64,000 nt of DNA, from positions 14,677,506 to 14,741,505 of the forward strand of contig NC_092661.1 in the NCBI RefSeq assembly GCF_032118995.1, read 5' to 3'. The stretch is from Asterias amurensis. Lineage: Eukaryota; Echinodermata; Asteroidea; Forcipulatida; Asteriidae. The notes under the pieces are model-generated. The model made no database searches, was not told the DNA's origin, and was given only the letters and a program-made list of their open reading frames with translations. Both the position numbers and the translations under genes were made by a program. The first letter of the stretch is position 1. Each line of letters opens with the position of its first letter. Of the stretch, positions 44,481-53,920 are shown in pieces.

Positions 44481-44512
44481 AACTGTAGAAGTTTTATTTC
44501 TTTTTATTGCAG

Positions 44513-44590
44513 AAGGCTTCAGCAGCGATGAGGACAGCAGTGATTCAGGTGACTCGTGTGACCCAGCTTTGGAGGACAGTGTTGATGACA
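44513..44590 (+). CDS. Recombinase-like protein, exon b (acidic linker)
   Basis: 78-nt exon between TTTATTGCAG and GTAAGTTTG. It encodes EGFSSDEDSSDSGDSCDPAL and continues EDSVDD, an acidic serine-rich linker. It enters in phase 1 from exon a and leaves in phase 1, so the reading frame stays open. It was found by splice signals and phase. Confidence 0.65.
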
Positions 44591-44713
44591 GTAAGTTTGT
44601 AATATTTGTGACTGCCTATATCTCTTGTAGGTCTCTTGCATATGCTGGTCCTATTCCCTGTTGACCGACCCCCCTAGACCCAAATGCGATAAGATGCCAG
44701 ACTCCGTTTGCTG

Positions 44714-44792
44714 TCAACAAATTTAAGGTGTCATGCACCACCAAAGTACAGTCATAACCTAAAGTCACTCTGTAGGCACAGCCGAGTGATTA
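44714..44792. repeat. 79-bp copy of the gene's own 3' end, inside intron
   Basis: About 79 bp (TCAACAAATTTAAGGTGTCA, then ATGCACCACCAAAGTACAGT and on) repeated at 45250-45328 with about six differences. The second copy spans the stop codon of exon c. Confidence 0.75.
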
Positions 44793-45014
44793 GCCCATCT
44801 CGGCAACTCATTCTGTACGGTAGCATGAAACAAGATGGCTGCTTCTTGTCAGGCATTTTCTGCAGGTACCTTTATCGCATTCTTTTGTGCTCAGTTGCGT
44901 ATTGATTTACTCGAGGAGTAAATGTCACATCGGTAACATGAACATATTTAGGTTATGTATACGCCCCATTTGATTATGTTGACTAATTTACCTCTTCTTT
45001 CCTGTGTGTTGTAG

Positions 45015-45262
45015 GAAGGCCACCAACCCAAACGGATCCAGCTCCAAAAGATCGACAAGTCAAGCGTCGACAATTCAAGCGACGCCCCTGGACTGCCCAG
45101 GAAAAGAAAGACGTCACCGAGGGCTTGCAGAGATTCTTTTTGCTGAAGAAGATTCCAGGGAAACGTGACATTGAATCGTCCTGTCCTGTGGCATTGCAGA
45201 CCAGAACTTGGAGAAACATTAAGGACTTTTGTAGAAACACGATGACACTTCAACAAATTTAA
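45015..45262 (+). CDS. Recombinase-like protein, last exon (basic PWT..EK domain)
   Basis: Exon after the acceptor TGTGTTGTAG at 45005-45014. It enters in phase 1 and reads RRPPTQTDPAP, then KRRPWTAQEKKDVTEGLQRF, KKIPGKRDIESSC and TRTWRNIKDFCRN, to a TAA at 45260-45262. A basic helical domain with W-T-x-x-E-K, PGK and W-R-x-I-K is, from memory, the usual C-terminal partner of this recombinase-like region in many uncharacterised invertebrate and fish proteins; I cannot name the family. The order of exons a, b and c supports a real gene. The stop lies inside a 79-bp repeat also found in the preceding intron. Confidence 0.68.
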
Positions 45263-45830
45263 GGTCTCATGCACCACCAAAGTACAGTCATAACCTAGAG
45301 TGACTCTGTAGGCACAGCCAAATTATTAGTCTAGACTTTTGGCCTGCCCCCCCCCCCCCCCCCCCCAGGAACAAGAAAATACGTGTACCACCCCCAACAA
45401 CATTTCCTAGAAGGCCAGTATACACATTGACATTAGTGAACCGCAAGAACAAGGATTCATGTGTTATGTCCTCACATCGATAGGTACCATTCGACTTTTG
45501 GCAATGTCCTCCATTGGATAGTATGAAAAGTATGTCCTCAATCTGCAGTGTACACATGTATTGGTGGGTGTGTGTGCGTGTAGTTCATGTAGGCCTACAT
45601 TGTATCCATGCTCTACGACAAAACAGCACTGCGTGGCTGTGGGCATTATGGGTTGTGTATACACATGCAGACTCCGTTGAAGGCGCGCGTAATTCAAATT
45701 CCACTACGCTGGGATTCGCCTCATCTTTCTTCGTGCGATTTTGAACAAAATGTTAAACTACTATGAACTTGAAACTTATCATAAACATGAACCTTCATGA
45801 GTAGATGAACCCGCAACTTTTTTGGAATGA

Positions 45831-45850
45831 TGACGTCATTGATGACGTCA
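45831..45850. promoter_or_regulatory. Two consensus CRE palindromes
   Basis: TGACGTCA at 45831-45838 and again at 45843-45850, spaced 12 bp start to start. They lie about 570 bp downstream of the recombinase-like gene. No adjacent promoter is evident, so they may be part of a repeat. Confidence 0.3.
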
Positions 45851-46244
45851 TTACGTTAAATAAACGGTAAATAATTGAAAAATTCATATCTTGAGAACCA
45901 CAAACGCTACGTACAAGATTCTTTCACTACATGAAACCTCTTGTAATGTTCTACAAATGTTGTACACAACGTGACCTCATTTGACCATTCACCCGAACAC
46001 CCTGAGTTTGTACACAAACTCTAAATTTCTAGTTATTATTATTATTATTCAATATGTATAGCTCTATGGTTAAACGCAACCTTAAAACTTGTTTTTTATG
46101 TGATTATTTGACATTAATATGTGGAACTCAGTTTTGTAATTGCGATGGATTTTTTCAATAAACCTGTTTTATATTAAATTGAATTAATTTTGTCAACTTT
46201 AATTTGCATTGCATTGATTAAGGTTCTTCCTCTTTAATGCTTTA

Positions 46245-46495
46245 TTCTGGCCCTATGCTTTAGCATTGAGTAGGATTCTGGCCCATGCTTTAGCACTGTG
46301 TAGGATTCTGTCCCTATGCTTTAGCACTGTGTAGGATTCTGGCCCTATGCTTTAGCATTGAGTAGGATTCTGGCCCTATGCTTTAGCATTGAGTAGGATT
46401 CTGTCCCTATGCTTTAGCACTGTGTAGGATTCTTCCCCTATGCTTTAGCACTGTGTAGATTCTGTCCCTATGCTTTAGCATTGAGTAACATTCTC
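46245..46495. repeat. 31-bp minisatellite, 8 copies
   Basis: Core CCCTATGCTTTAGCA(C/T)TG(T/A)G followed by TAGGATTCTG. Two variants (GCACTGTG and GCATTGAG) are interspersed. Confidence 0.88.
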
Positions 46496-46939
46496 TGACA
46501 CTTTCGTCATAAAAACTCATGCTATTCTGCAAACACATTATAATGATCCATGATTTACAAGGCAGAGGGCGCCCTATCTAGCCCTCCGTTGGTTTCAGCA
46601 ATCATTGGTTTTGTACAGTACTCTATGGAGTAGAGCAGAAAGCACAGGTCAATGAGTAGAGTAGAATCCTACTTCGCCTGTGTGGTAAAATTTTTGTTAA
46701 CATATCTTGCAGGGTATATCATAGGGTCAATAGAGGCTGGAATGACGTCAGGTCACTGACTGCATACCGATCTGCCTGGAGAGCGTTGACTGCCTCATGC
46801 GTCGGATGACGCATGAACCCCTAAGTCTAAGTAAGTATGTAAATTATTCAAACAAACTATGGGGATTGGGATATGGTTCCTATAATGAAGTGTTTAAACG
46901 TTGTATGTGGGGTGGGGGGGGGGGGGTCTAGTTTGGGAC
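46496..46939. other. Non-coding spacer between minisatellites
   Basis: No ORF or element recognised. It includes a small inverted repeat CATGCGTCGGATGACGCATG at about 46797, and a GGCAGAGGGCGC string (about 46561) that partly fits the CTCF core. Confidence 0.4.
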
Positions 46940-47464
46940 AATCCGCCCGGGCGAAATAGTAATCCGCCCGGGCGAAATAGTAATCCGCCCGGGCGAAATA
47001 GTAATCCGCCCGGGCGAAATAGCAATTCGCCCGGGCGAAATAGCAATCCGCCCGGGCGAAATAGTAATCTGCCCGGGCGAAATAGTAATCCGCCCGGGCG
47101 AAATAGTAATTCGCTCGGGCGAAATAGTAATCCGCCCGGGCGAAATAGTAATCCGCCCGGGCGAAATAGTAATCCGCCCGGGCGAAATAGTAATTCGCCC
47201 GGGCGAAACAGTAATCCGCCCGGGCGAAATAGTAATCCGCCCGGGCGAAATAGTAATTCGCTCGGGCGAAATAGTAATCCGCCCGGGCGAAATAGTAATC
47301 CGCCCGGGCGAAATAGTAATCCGCCCGGGCGAAATAGTAATCCGCCCGGGCGAAATAGTAATCCGTCCGGGCGAAATAGTAATTCGCCCGGGCGAGTTAG
47401 TAATCCGCCCGGACGAAATAGTAATCCGCCCGGGCGAAATAGTAATCCGCCCGGGCGAAATAGT
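46940..47464. repeat. 21-bp GC-rich minisatellite, 25 copies
   Basis: Exactly 25 units of 21 bp, most built on the perfect palindrome CGCCCGGGCG followed by AAATAGTAAT. CpG density is far above the surroundings. Because 21 is a multiple of 3, the array stays open as (NSNPPGR)n, but with no start context or splice support I treat that ORF as a by-product. Variant units (TTCGCC, TTCGCTC) recur in a pattern that suggests multi-unit duplication. Confidence 0.93.
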
Positions 47465-47733
47465 GGAGCCCGATTTTGTTTTCGGTATGTCCTATATACG
47501 CTTCCGTAACAACCTCCATGTCACAATATTTTTTTATTTTTTTTAATTATTTATTGTTATCATTATTATTATTTCTTATTTTTTGGGGGGCACTCAAATT
47601 TGTCTCAAATAATTTGGGCCTTCAAAAAGTTAATGAGCGCGCCGCCGACGCTCTGTTTTCTTTATATTTACCGGGCGTGCTCACAGACATACCGAACGCG
47701 GGCGTGCACCCTGGCAGAAAATGAATAATAATA

Positions 47734-47747
47734 GCGCCCTCTGCTGG
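47734..47747 (-). promoter_or_regulatory. CTCF-like site
   Basis: GCGCCCTCTGCTGG fits the reverse complement of the CTCF core consensus at every position I can compare. It sits 34 bp upstream of a TATA box. Confidence 0.4.
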
Positions 47748-47780
47748 CAAATTCTTGGTCACACCACGGTCAAACAGAGC

Positions 47781-47820
47781 TATAAAAACCCTAGCCCGAA
47801 CGTCTGACGTCATTCTTCAG
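47781..47820 (+). promoter_or_regulatory. Putative TATA/CRE core promoter
   Basis: TATAAAA at 47781-47787, CRE TGACGTCA at 47805-47812, and an initiator-like TCATTCT whose A (47812) lies 31 bp from the TATA start, the usual spacing. A candidate short intron follows (GTAAGCG about 47922 to TTTCAG about 47984). No ORF of note downstream. Confidence 0.35.
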
Positions 47821-47989
47821 AAATGGGTCAGGCCTCCCAGTGATGGGAACTGACTGAGAGCAGAGTCGTTTTGTTTTATATCCTTCAAAATCCTTCAAAA
47901 CTCACTCTGAACAAACAAACCGTAAGCGAACGCTGTGGCGTCTGATTGCGACTGAAACAACAACTTTACGTTCACTTTGTTTCAGGAGT

Positions 47990-48420
47990 CCACCCCTTCA
48001 CTTGATGCAAAGAGGTTGTACCTTAACTTTATTCAAGAGGCCGTACCTTTACTTGATGTAAGAGGTCGTGGTGCGAATGTCGTCACTGTAAAAAAATACC
48101 GTTAAATGTTACGGTCCTTTAAATCACCGTAAACTTTACTGTGGAAGTCGTGTAAATTGTGCCTTGTTGAAGGGGGAGTTTGCAAAACTTCCACTGTGAA
48201 ATTTACTGCCCTTTACCTGGCATCCTATATAGCTACCAGGTAAAGCACCGTATTTTATGTTTTTGTTTTTTGTTTTTACAGTGTAGGCCAACCTTAACTT
48301 GATGCAAAGAGGCCGTTCCTTAACTTGGTGTATAGTGGTCGTACATTAAATTATACCAAAGAGGGCGTAATGCCATTAAGGCCGTATCTTAACTTGATAC
48401 CAAAAGGCCATAATATATTT
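47990..48420. repeat. Degenerate ~30-bp repeats split by a MITE
   Basis: Loose copies of AGAGG(C/T)CGTACCTTAACTTGATGCAA before and after the MITE at 48084-48283. Confidence 0.5.
48084..48283. mobile_element. Short MITE, CACTGTAAAAA termini
   Basis: 200 bp with 11-bp terminal inverted repeats CACTGTAAAAA / TTTTTACAGTG. The interior has ACCGTAAA-type repeats and no coding capacity. Confidence 0.7.
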
Positions 48421-49505
48421 GCTGGCAGTGTAAGCACTTAACTGACAAACCTATAGAAGTTTGAGATCGATCGGCCATCTGGTTCACGAGAGAGTATAGT
48501 GAAAAACCGATTACAAATTTTGCATTGCATCTATGCCAAAAAACAAAAAATGAATAAAACGCTCACTGAGCGATAAACTCCGAACGCGAAATTAGATTAT
48601 TCATTTCTCACCAAATATGAAGTTTCAGACGGAAATATTTCAAGGGATATTTTCTTCATATCGTCATCATTAGATCGTGTAAGTTTTATGTAAATCTGTG
48701 ATCTCCACGAGTTTTGTTTCTTCCCAATTCTGTAACGAGAGGAAGCATCAATTACGGCATTTTCGCAACCGCAAATTAATTGTCTTGAATCAAAGACAAC
48801 AGACGTACAATTGAAGGCGCTTTAGCAACATCACACCAACCACCACAAGTTTGACTTTGTCTTGAATCAAAGAAGGTAATCGTAGAACGGAATAATGAAT
48901 GCATAATACGGTGCATAAAAATGCTGTCATCCCAAACGATGACCATCGTTATCTGTCAGACAAGCAAGTCCACAAAAAAGGAGCAATTTTTGATATATTA
49001 TAAACGAGCTAACGGGTCTCTTGGGATCCCGGACCATTCACTATGTTCGCTTGACTGCTGACAATAATTGAGTAATCATACAGACAACCGTTCTGGTTCG
49101 TATGACAAACCAATAATGAGCCCCAAGCCATGACACCTTTTATTTGTTTTACAGTCAGAGAATAGCATGGGGTCCATTTTGTGTGATTTAATGGCATTTG
49201 ACACATTAATTGGTGATATTGTCAAAGACCAGTAAATTCTCTCTTGGTGTTTCCCAATTCATAAAAAATGAATAACATGTGAATTGGACTAAATTATTGG
49301 TCGTCAATTTTTGCAAGAGAATAATGTAAAGAAAAGAAAAACACTCTACTTGCCTTGCTGTATTACTTTTTTGTGCTTTCAGATGCATAATAAAAGGCTT
49401 CAACTAAAGTCTTTTATTGACGGAGTGAGTTAATAACCTCTTTCTTAAAAATTACGTTATATTAGAGGAAGTTGTTTCTCATAAGCTTTCCATTGTTCGT
49501 TTTAT
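48421..49505. other. Non-coding stretch before tRNA array
   Basis: No gene, repeat or structured element recognised. Short ORFs only. Confidence 0.5.
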
Positions 49506-49530
49506 CCAGGTTCGAATCCTGGTCATGGCA
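49506..49530 (+). pseudogene. tRNA-His 3' fragment
   Basis: T-arm and 3' acceptor half only (CCAGGTTCGAATCCTGG then TCATGGCA), marking a decayed first unit of the array. Its TCATGGC would pair with the GCCATGA of the next unit. Confidence 0.7.
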
Positions 49531-49597
49531 CAAACTTTATTTTACTTTCCAATTTTCCAATTTTTGATACAATGTCAGCCGTACAGTAAAGTAGCTT

Positions 49598-49669
49598 GCC
49601 ATGATCGTCTAGTGGTTAGGACATTGCGTTGTGGTCGCAATAACCCAGGTTCGAATCCTGGTCACGGCA
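49598..49669 (+). tRNA. tRNA-His(GTG), unit 1, one acceptor mismatch
   Basis: 72-nt cloverleaf: 7-bp acceptor, 4-bp D stem, 5-bp anticodon stem with loop TTGTGGT (anticodon GTG), T arm CCAGG-TTCGAAT-CCTGG, discriminator A. The 5' strand is GCCATGA against 3' TCACGGC, leaving an A-C mismatch at the fourth pair. Confidence 0.75.
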
Positions 49670-49774
49670 CAAACTTTAATTTAATTTCCTTTTTTTAATA
49701 TAAAAATCTGTTTTCATTTTAACAAACTAAACCTTCAAAAAGAAGACGTTATCAGTCTTACGGTCAAGTAGTTT

Positions 49775-49846
49775 GCCGTGATCGTCTAGTGGTTAGGACA
49801 TTGCGTTGTGGTCGCAATAACCCAGGTTCGAATCCTGGTCACGGCA
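49775..49846 (+). tRNA. tRNA-His(GTG), unit 2
   Basis: Fully paired cloverleaf, GCCGTGA/TCACGGC acceptor, anticodon GTG. A TTTTTT terminator follows about 20 bp downstream. Confidence 0.95.
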
Positions 49847-49955
49847 CAAACTTTATTTTACTTTCCCTTTTTTAATACAAAATCTTTATTCAATTTAACA
49901 AACTAAACCTGTAAATTGAAGACCAATGTCAGCCGTTCGGTCAAGTTAGTAGTTT

Positions 49956-50020
49956 GCCGAGAGTGGTTATGACATTGCGTTGTGGTCGCAATAACCCAGG
50001 TTCGAATCCTGGTCACGGCA
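49956..50020 (+). pseudogene. tRNA-His with 7-nt deletion (unit 3)
   Basis: Lacks 7 nt across the acceptor/D-arm junction (GCCGAGAGTGG), so the acceptor and D stems cannot form. Anticodon and T arms intact. Confidence 0.85.
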
Positions 50021-50129
50021 CAAACTTTATTTTACTTTCCCTTTTTTAATACAAAATCTTTATTCAATTTAACAAACTAAACCTGTAAATTGAAGACCAA
50101 TGTCAGCCGTTCGGTCAAGTTAGTAGTTT

Positions 50130-50194
50130 GCCGAGAGTGGTTAGGACACTGCGTTGTGGTCGCAATAACCCAGGTTCGAATCCTGGTCACGGCA
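50130..50194 (+). pseudogene. tRNA-His with the same 7-nt deletion (unit 4)
   Basis: Same deletion and same altered 5' flank (AAGTTAGTAGTTTGCC) as unit 3, so the two arose by duplication of one damaged unit. It also reads ACTGCG in the anticodon stem. Confidence 0.85.
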
Positions 50195-50299
50195 CAAACT
50201 TTATTTTATTTTCCCTTTTTTAATACAAAATCTTTATTCAATTTAACAAACTAAACCTGTAAATTGAAGACCAATGTCAGCCGTACGGTCAAGTAGTTT

Positions 50300-50371
50300 G
50301 CCGTGATCGTCTAGTGGTTAGGACACTGCGTTGTGGTCGCAATAACCCAGGTTCGAATCCTGGTCACGGCA
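50300..50371 (+). tRNA. tRNA-His(GTG), unit 5, one anticodon-stem mismatch
   Basis: Complete, but CTGCG replaces TTGCG, giving a C-A mismatch at the top of the anticodon stem, the variant also seen in pseudogene unit 4. Confidence 0.85.
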
Positions 50372-50477
50372 CAAACTTTATTTTACTATCCCTTTTTTAA
50401 TACAAAATATTTCTTCAATTTAACAAACTAAACCTGTAAATTGAAGACCAATGTCAGCTGTACGGTCAAGTTAGTTT

Positions 50478-50549
50478 GCCGTGATCGTCTAGTGGTTAGG
50501 ACATTGCGTTGTGGTCGCAATAACCCAGGTTCGAATCCTGGTCACGGCA
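50478..50549 (+). tRNA. tRNA-His(GTG), unit 6
   Basis: Fully paired cloverleaf with anticodon GTG. Downstream TTTTTT terminator. Confidence 0.95.
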
Positions 50550-50653
50550 CAAACTTTATTTTACTTTCCCTTTTTTAATACAAAATCTTTATTCAATTTA
50601 ACAAACTAAACCTTCAAAAAGAAGACGTTATCAGTGTTACGGTCAAGTAGTTT

Positions 50654-50725
50654 GCCGTGATCGTCTAGTGGTTAGGACATTGCGTTGTGGTCGCAATAAC
50701 CCAGGTTCGAATCCTGGTCACGGCA
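50654..50725 (+). tRNA. tRNA-His(GTG), unit 7
   Basis: Fully paired cloverleaf, identical to unit 6. Its upstream spacer (AAAAGAAGACGTTATCAG) matches that of unit 2. Confidence 0.95.
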
Positions 50726-50831
50726 CAAACTTTATTTTACTATCCCTTTTTTAATACAAAATCTTTCTTCAATTTAACAAACTAAACCTGTAAATTGAAG
50801 ACCAAATGTCACCCGTACGGTCAAGTAGTTT

Positions 50832-50903
50832 GCCGTGATCGTCTAGTGGTTAGGACATTGCGTTGTGGTCGCAATAACCCAGGTTCGAATCCTGGTCACG
50901 GCA
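50832..50903 (+). tRNA. tRNA-His(GTG), unit 8
   Basis: Fully paired cloverleaf, anticodon GTG. Confidence 0.95.
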
Positions 50904-51007
50904 CAAACTTTATTTTACTATCCCTTTTTTAATACAAAATCTTTATTCAATTTAACAAACTAAACCTGAAATTGAAGACCAATGTCAGCCGTTCGGTCAA
51001 GTAGTTT

Positions 51008-51079
51008 GCCGTGATCGTCTAGTGGTTAGGACATTGCGTTGTGGTCGCAATAACCCAGGTTCGAATCCTGGTCACGGCA
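51008..51079 (+). tRNA. tRNA-His(GTG), unit 9
   Basis: Fully paired cloverleaf, anticodon GTG. Confidence 0.95.
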
Positions 51080-51185
51080 CAAACTTTATTTTACTATCCC
51101 TTTTTTAATACAAAATCTTTCTTCAATTTAACAAACTAAACCTGTAAATTGAAGACCAAATGTCACCCGTACGGTCAAGTAGTTT

Positions 51186-51257
51186 GCCGTGATCGTCTAG
51201 TGGTTAGGACATTGCGTTGTGGTCGCAATAACCCAGGTTCGAATCCTGGTCACGGCA
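51186..51257 (+). tRNA. tRNA-His(GTG), unit 10
   Basis: Fully paired cloverleaf. Units 8 and 10 share the spacer variant CAAATGTCACCCGTACGG, so a two-unit block was duplicated. Confidence 0.95.
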
Positions 51258-51362
51258 CAAACTTTATTTTACTATCCCTTTTTTAATACAAAATCTTTAT
51301 TCAATTTAACAAACTAAACCTGTAAATTGAAGACCAATGTCAGCCGTTCGGTCAAGTAGTTT

Positions 51363-51434
51363 GCCGTGATCGTCTAGTGGTTAGGACATTGCGTTGTGGT
51401 CGCAATAACCCAGGTTCGAATCCTGGTCACGGCA
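51363..51434 (+). tRNA. tRNA-His(GTG), unit 11
   Basis: Fully paired cloverleaf, anticodon GTG. The spacer matches unit 9. Confidence 0.95.
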
Positions 51435-51539
51435 CAAACTTTATTTTACTATCTCTTTTTTAATACAAAATCTTTCTTCAATTTAACAAACTAAACCTGT
51501 AAATTGAAGACCAATGTCAGCCGTACGGTCAAGTAGCTT

Positions 51540-51611
51540 GCCGTGATCGTCTAGTGGTTAGGACATTGCGTTGTGGTCGCAATAACCCAGGTTCGAATCC
51601 TGGTCACAGCA
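51540..51611 (+). tRNA. tRNA-His(GTG), unit 12, one acceptor mismatch
   Basis: Last unit. 3' TCACAGC against 5' GCCGTGA leaves a C-A mismatch at the third pair. Downstream sequence leaves the repeat after CACGAACTT. Confidence 0.75.
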
Positions 51612-51949
51612 CGAACTTCCATGTTCCTGTTTTTAATTCCCTCTTTAAACATTTGTATGTACCATTAATTGTTCAATTCATGAACGATATAAACCTATAA
51701 AAAGAAGACACTATCAGTAGTACTGTCTTTTTGAAAAAGAATCCCGAGTCAAATTTATTTGTGGATGATAATTCAATAACAAGTTATTACGTTATAAAAT
51801 AAATCGGTTTGTTTTTCCTCTCTTATTTTGTCTCTTCTTTTCGTAATTGCTTTAATCTTCTTAAGATAGTCTTCCCACGCTTATTTCCTTAATGTAACAA
51901 TTAGCCTGCTTGGAAATTAACATTGGTCATTATTTGGAACAACATTACA
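51612..51949. other. Non-coding spacer
   Basis: Diverged tail of the tRNA repeat, then unassigned AT-rich DNA. Confidence 0.5.
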
Positions 51950-52202
51950 GGGCCCAATTTCATTGGCTCTGTTGGCCGCCGAATTCCGCGCTTATACGAT
52001 CACGATTCCCCGCTTACGTGCAAGCGCCGAATTTCTGTGCTAGCCTTGTAAGCGTAGAATGCCTAGTAACGTGGAGTACGCACGCGCAAAAGCCAACATT
52101 CGCCGCTAACCCGTAAAATACGCTTGCCGTAAGCACAGAATTCCCTGCTTCCGTAAGCGCCGATTCTGTGCTTACGGTAAGCTGAGCCATGAAATTGGGC
52201 CC
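51950..52202. mobile_element. MITE with GGGCCCAATTTCAT termini (copy 1)
   Basis: 253 bp bounded by GGGCCCAATTTCATTGGCTC and its inverted partner GAGCCATGAAATTGGGCCC. The GC-rich interior has repeated CCGTAAGC-type motifs. Non-coding. Confidence 0.8.
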
Positions 52203-53395
52203 AGATAGGCGCGTTGGTCAAAAATGGCCGTCATTGTGACAAAGTGTTTTTATTTTATTTTTTAGTTTTGACCGTGTTTATTGCTTAGTTGTGAAGTTGT
52301 GACCGTGTTTAGTTTGGCCTTTTTAATAATTAAAAAACACTTGGATTGCTGCATTCATTTTGAAATCAGATGCACCTGACCAATCACAACTCAGAAGGTT
52401 GGCTTTTCAAGCCGATGACGTACACAGGCTACGCGCTCCTAAAGAAGCACGTATAAACAGCACCTTCGAAACTGCACCTCGGGTGTGGATAAGGCTTCGT
52501 GTGCGTCAGAGCCACGGTTTCTAAAAGGCCGTAAGCTCCCCTGAGCAGTCGATAATTTTGCAAAACAAAACTGTAAATTTTAGAATTCTTTGTCTTGATA
52601 CTGTTATTAAATTGCATTCACATAGTGGGTATTGTAACGTGCAGGGACTTGTACAAGTTTAACATAATCATGCTTAATTTGCATAATACCGTGCACGTTT
52701 TTGACGTATTGGATGGTTCTTTTGTTGGTTGCTTTGAATTCATTTCCACTGTGTACAATTTGGGAATGTGGCTGAAATGTGTGGTATGCTAAACATTGGG
52801 TGCAGAGAGTGGGGCGGTGGTCACGATTTCATTTACGAGGCAAAGCCCTTTTCATTCCGTTAGTTCAGAGTAATTATGGTTCGCACCCTCTAGCCCGAGA
52901 ACTCCCTTACACCGCTCCTCAATTCTCATGTAAGTGCGATTCTGTCAGCCCCTCTGCTCTTATTTATTTATTGGATCAAACTATATTGCAATAACTGTTG
53001 TTTGTGATTAAAATTTATCATGTGGACGCCCCCATGGAAGCTATGTGCCACACTTTTGTGTGTGTGTCAACGTTGGTTTAACCATGGATGAAGAAATTTC
53101 TTCCTCCATGGTTTAACTAAGTCAATCCCCGACCCACCCCAATTGTATTAATATACATTGTCAAGCTGTTATTTCCCACGTGGCGGTGTTTGTACCGCAT
53201 TGATGGGTTTTGTACTGTAAACTGCCAATTATTGGCTTGAGTAGGAGACTACGTTGCAGCAGAAGCAATGCTATAATAACCGCGTTCTAATAATTATATT
53301 GAATTCGGGCTCTCTTTCCCTTTTTGAAATAATCCTCTAAGAAGGAACGGGTGCATAACGGTGTTGTTAGAGACGTAGTCTCACCTCTAAAGCAG
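52203..53395. other. Non-coding stretch
   Basis: No gene recognised. It contains a short inverted repeat around 53081-53111 (AACCATGGA ... TCCATGGTT). Confidence 0.45.
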
Positions 53396-53516
53396 GAAGG
53401 AAAAGTTTCCGTATGGCGCCACCACTTTTTCATTCAATATGAAATAATATAGTATGAGATATCCCTTTTTGAAAAAATTTGTGAAAAAGTGGTGGCGAGG
53501 TGCGGAAAGTTATCCG
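53396..53516. mobile_element. Foldback MITE (~120 bp)
   Basis: Arms GGCGCCACCACTTTTTCA and TGAAAAAGTGGTGGCG, extended outward by AAGTTTCCGTAT / TGCGGAAAGTT, around an AT-rich loop. One large hairpin. Confidence 0.65.
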
Positions 53517-53663
53517 ACAGGAAATATGTTTGTTATTTAAAGTTACACTATACAAAAAAACCTCGCTGTGGTATTAAACAAAAACGATCCACCGGGCTCT
53601 GCCGCACCACGCCAATTGAGGTTGTCCTTTGACCAATCATGTACGCCGTGTGTTAACACATCT

Positions 53664-53920
53664 GGGCCCAATTTCATAAAGCTGCTAAGCACACAAACTT
53701 GCTTAGCATGAAATTTCTTCTTAGATAAAAACAGGATTAGGTCTACCAACCATATTTCATTTGTGGCATATCGCTTATTACTGGTGTAACAGTGGTATTC
53801 ACCTTGCTAACCCTGCAAATCACGTGGAAGTTTGGTTGGTAATCCCGTTTTTATCGAGGAAGAAAAATGTCATGCTATAAGCGACATGTTTGTGCTTAGC
53901 AGCTCTGTGAAACTGGGCCC
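53664..53920. mobile_element. MITE with GGGCCCAATTTCAT termini (copy 2)
   Basis: 257 bp from GGGCCCAATTTCATAAAGCT (then GCTAAGCAC) to its inverted partner GTGCTTAGCAGCTCTGTGAA ending GGGCCC. Same outer termini as 51950-52202 but an unrelated interior. Confidence 0.8.

Noticed and set aside
46901-47509. 202-residue ORF of (NSNPPGR) repeats
   Set aside because: It is only a 21-bp minisatellite read in one of its open frames; no splice support, and variation does not follow codon positions.
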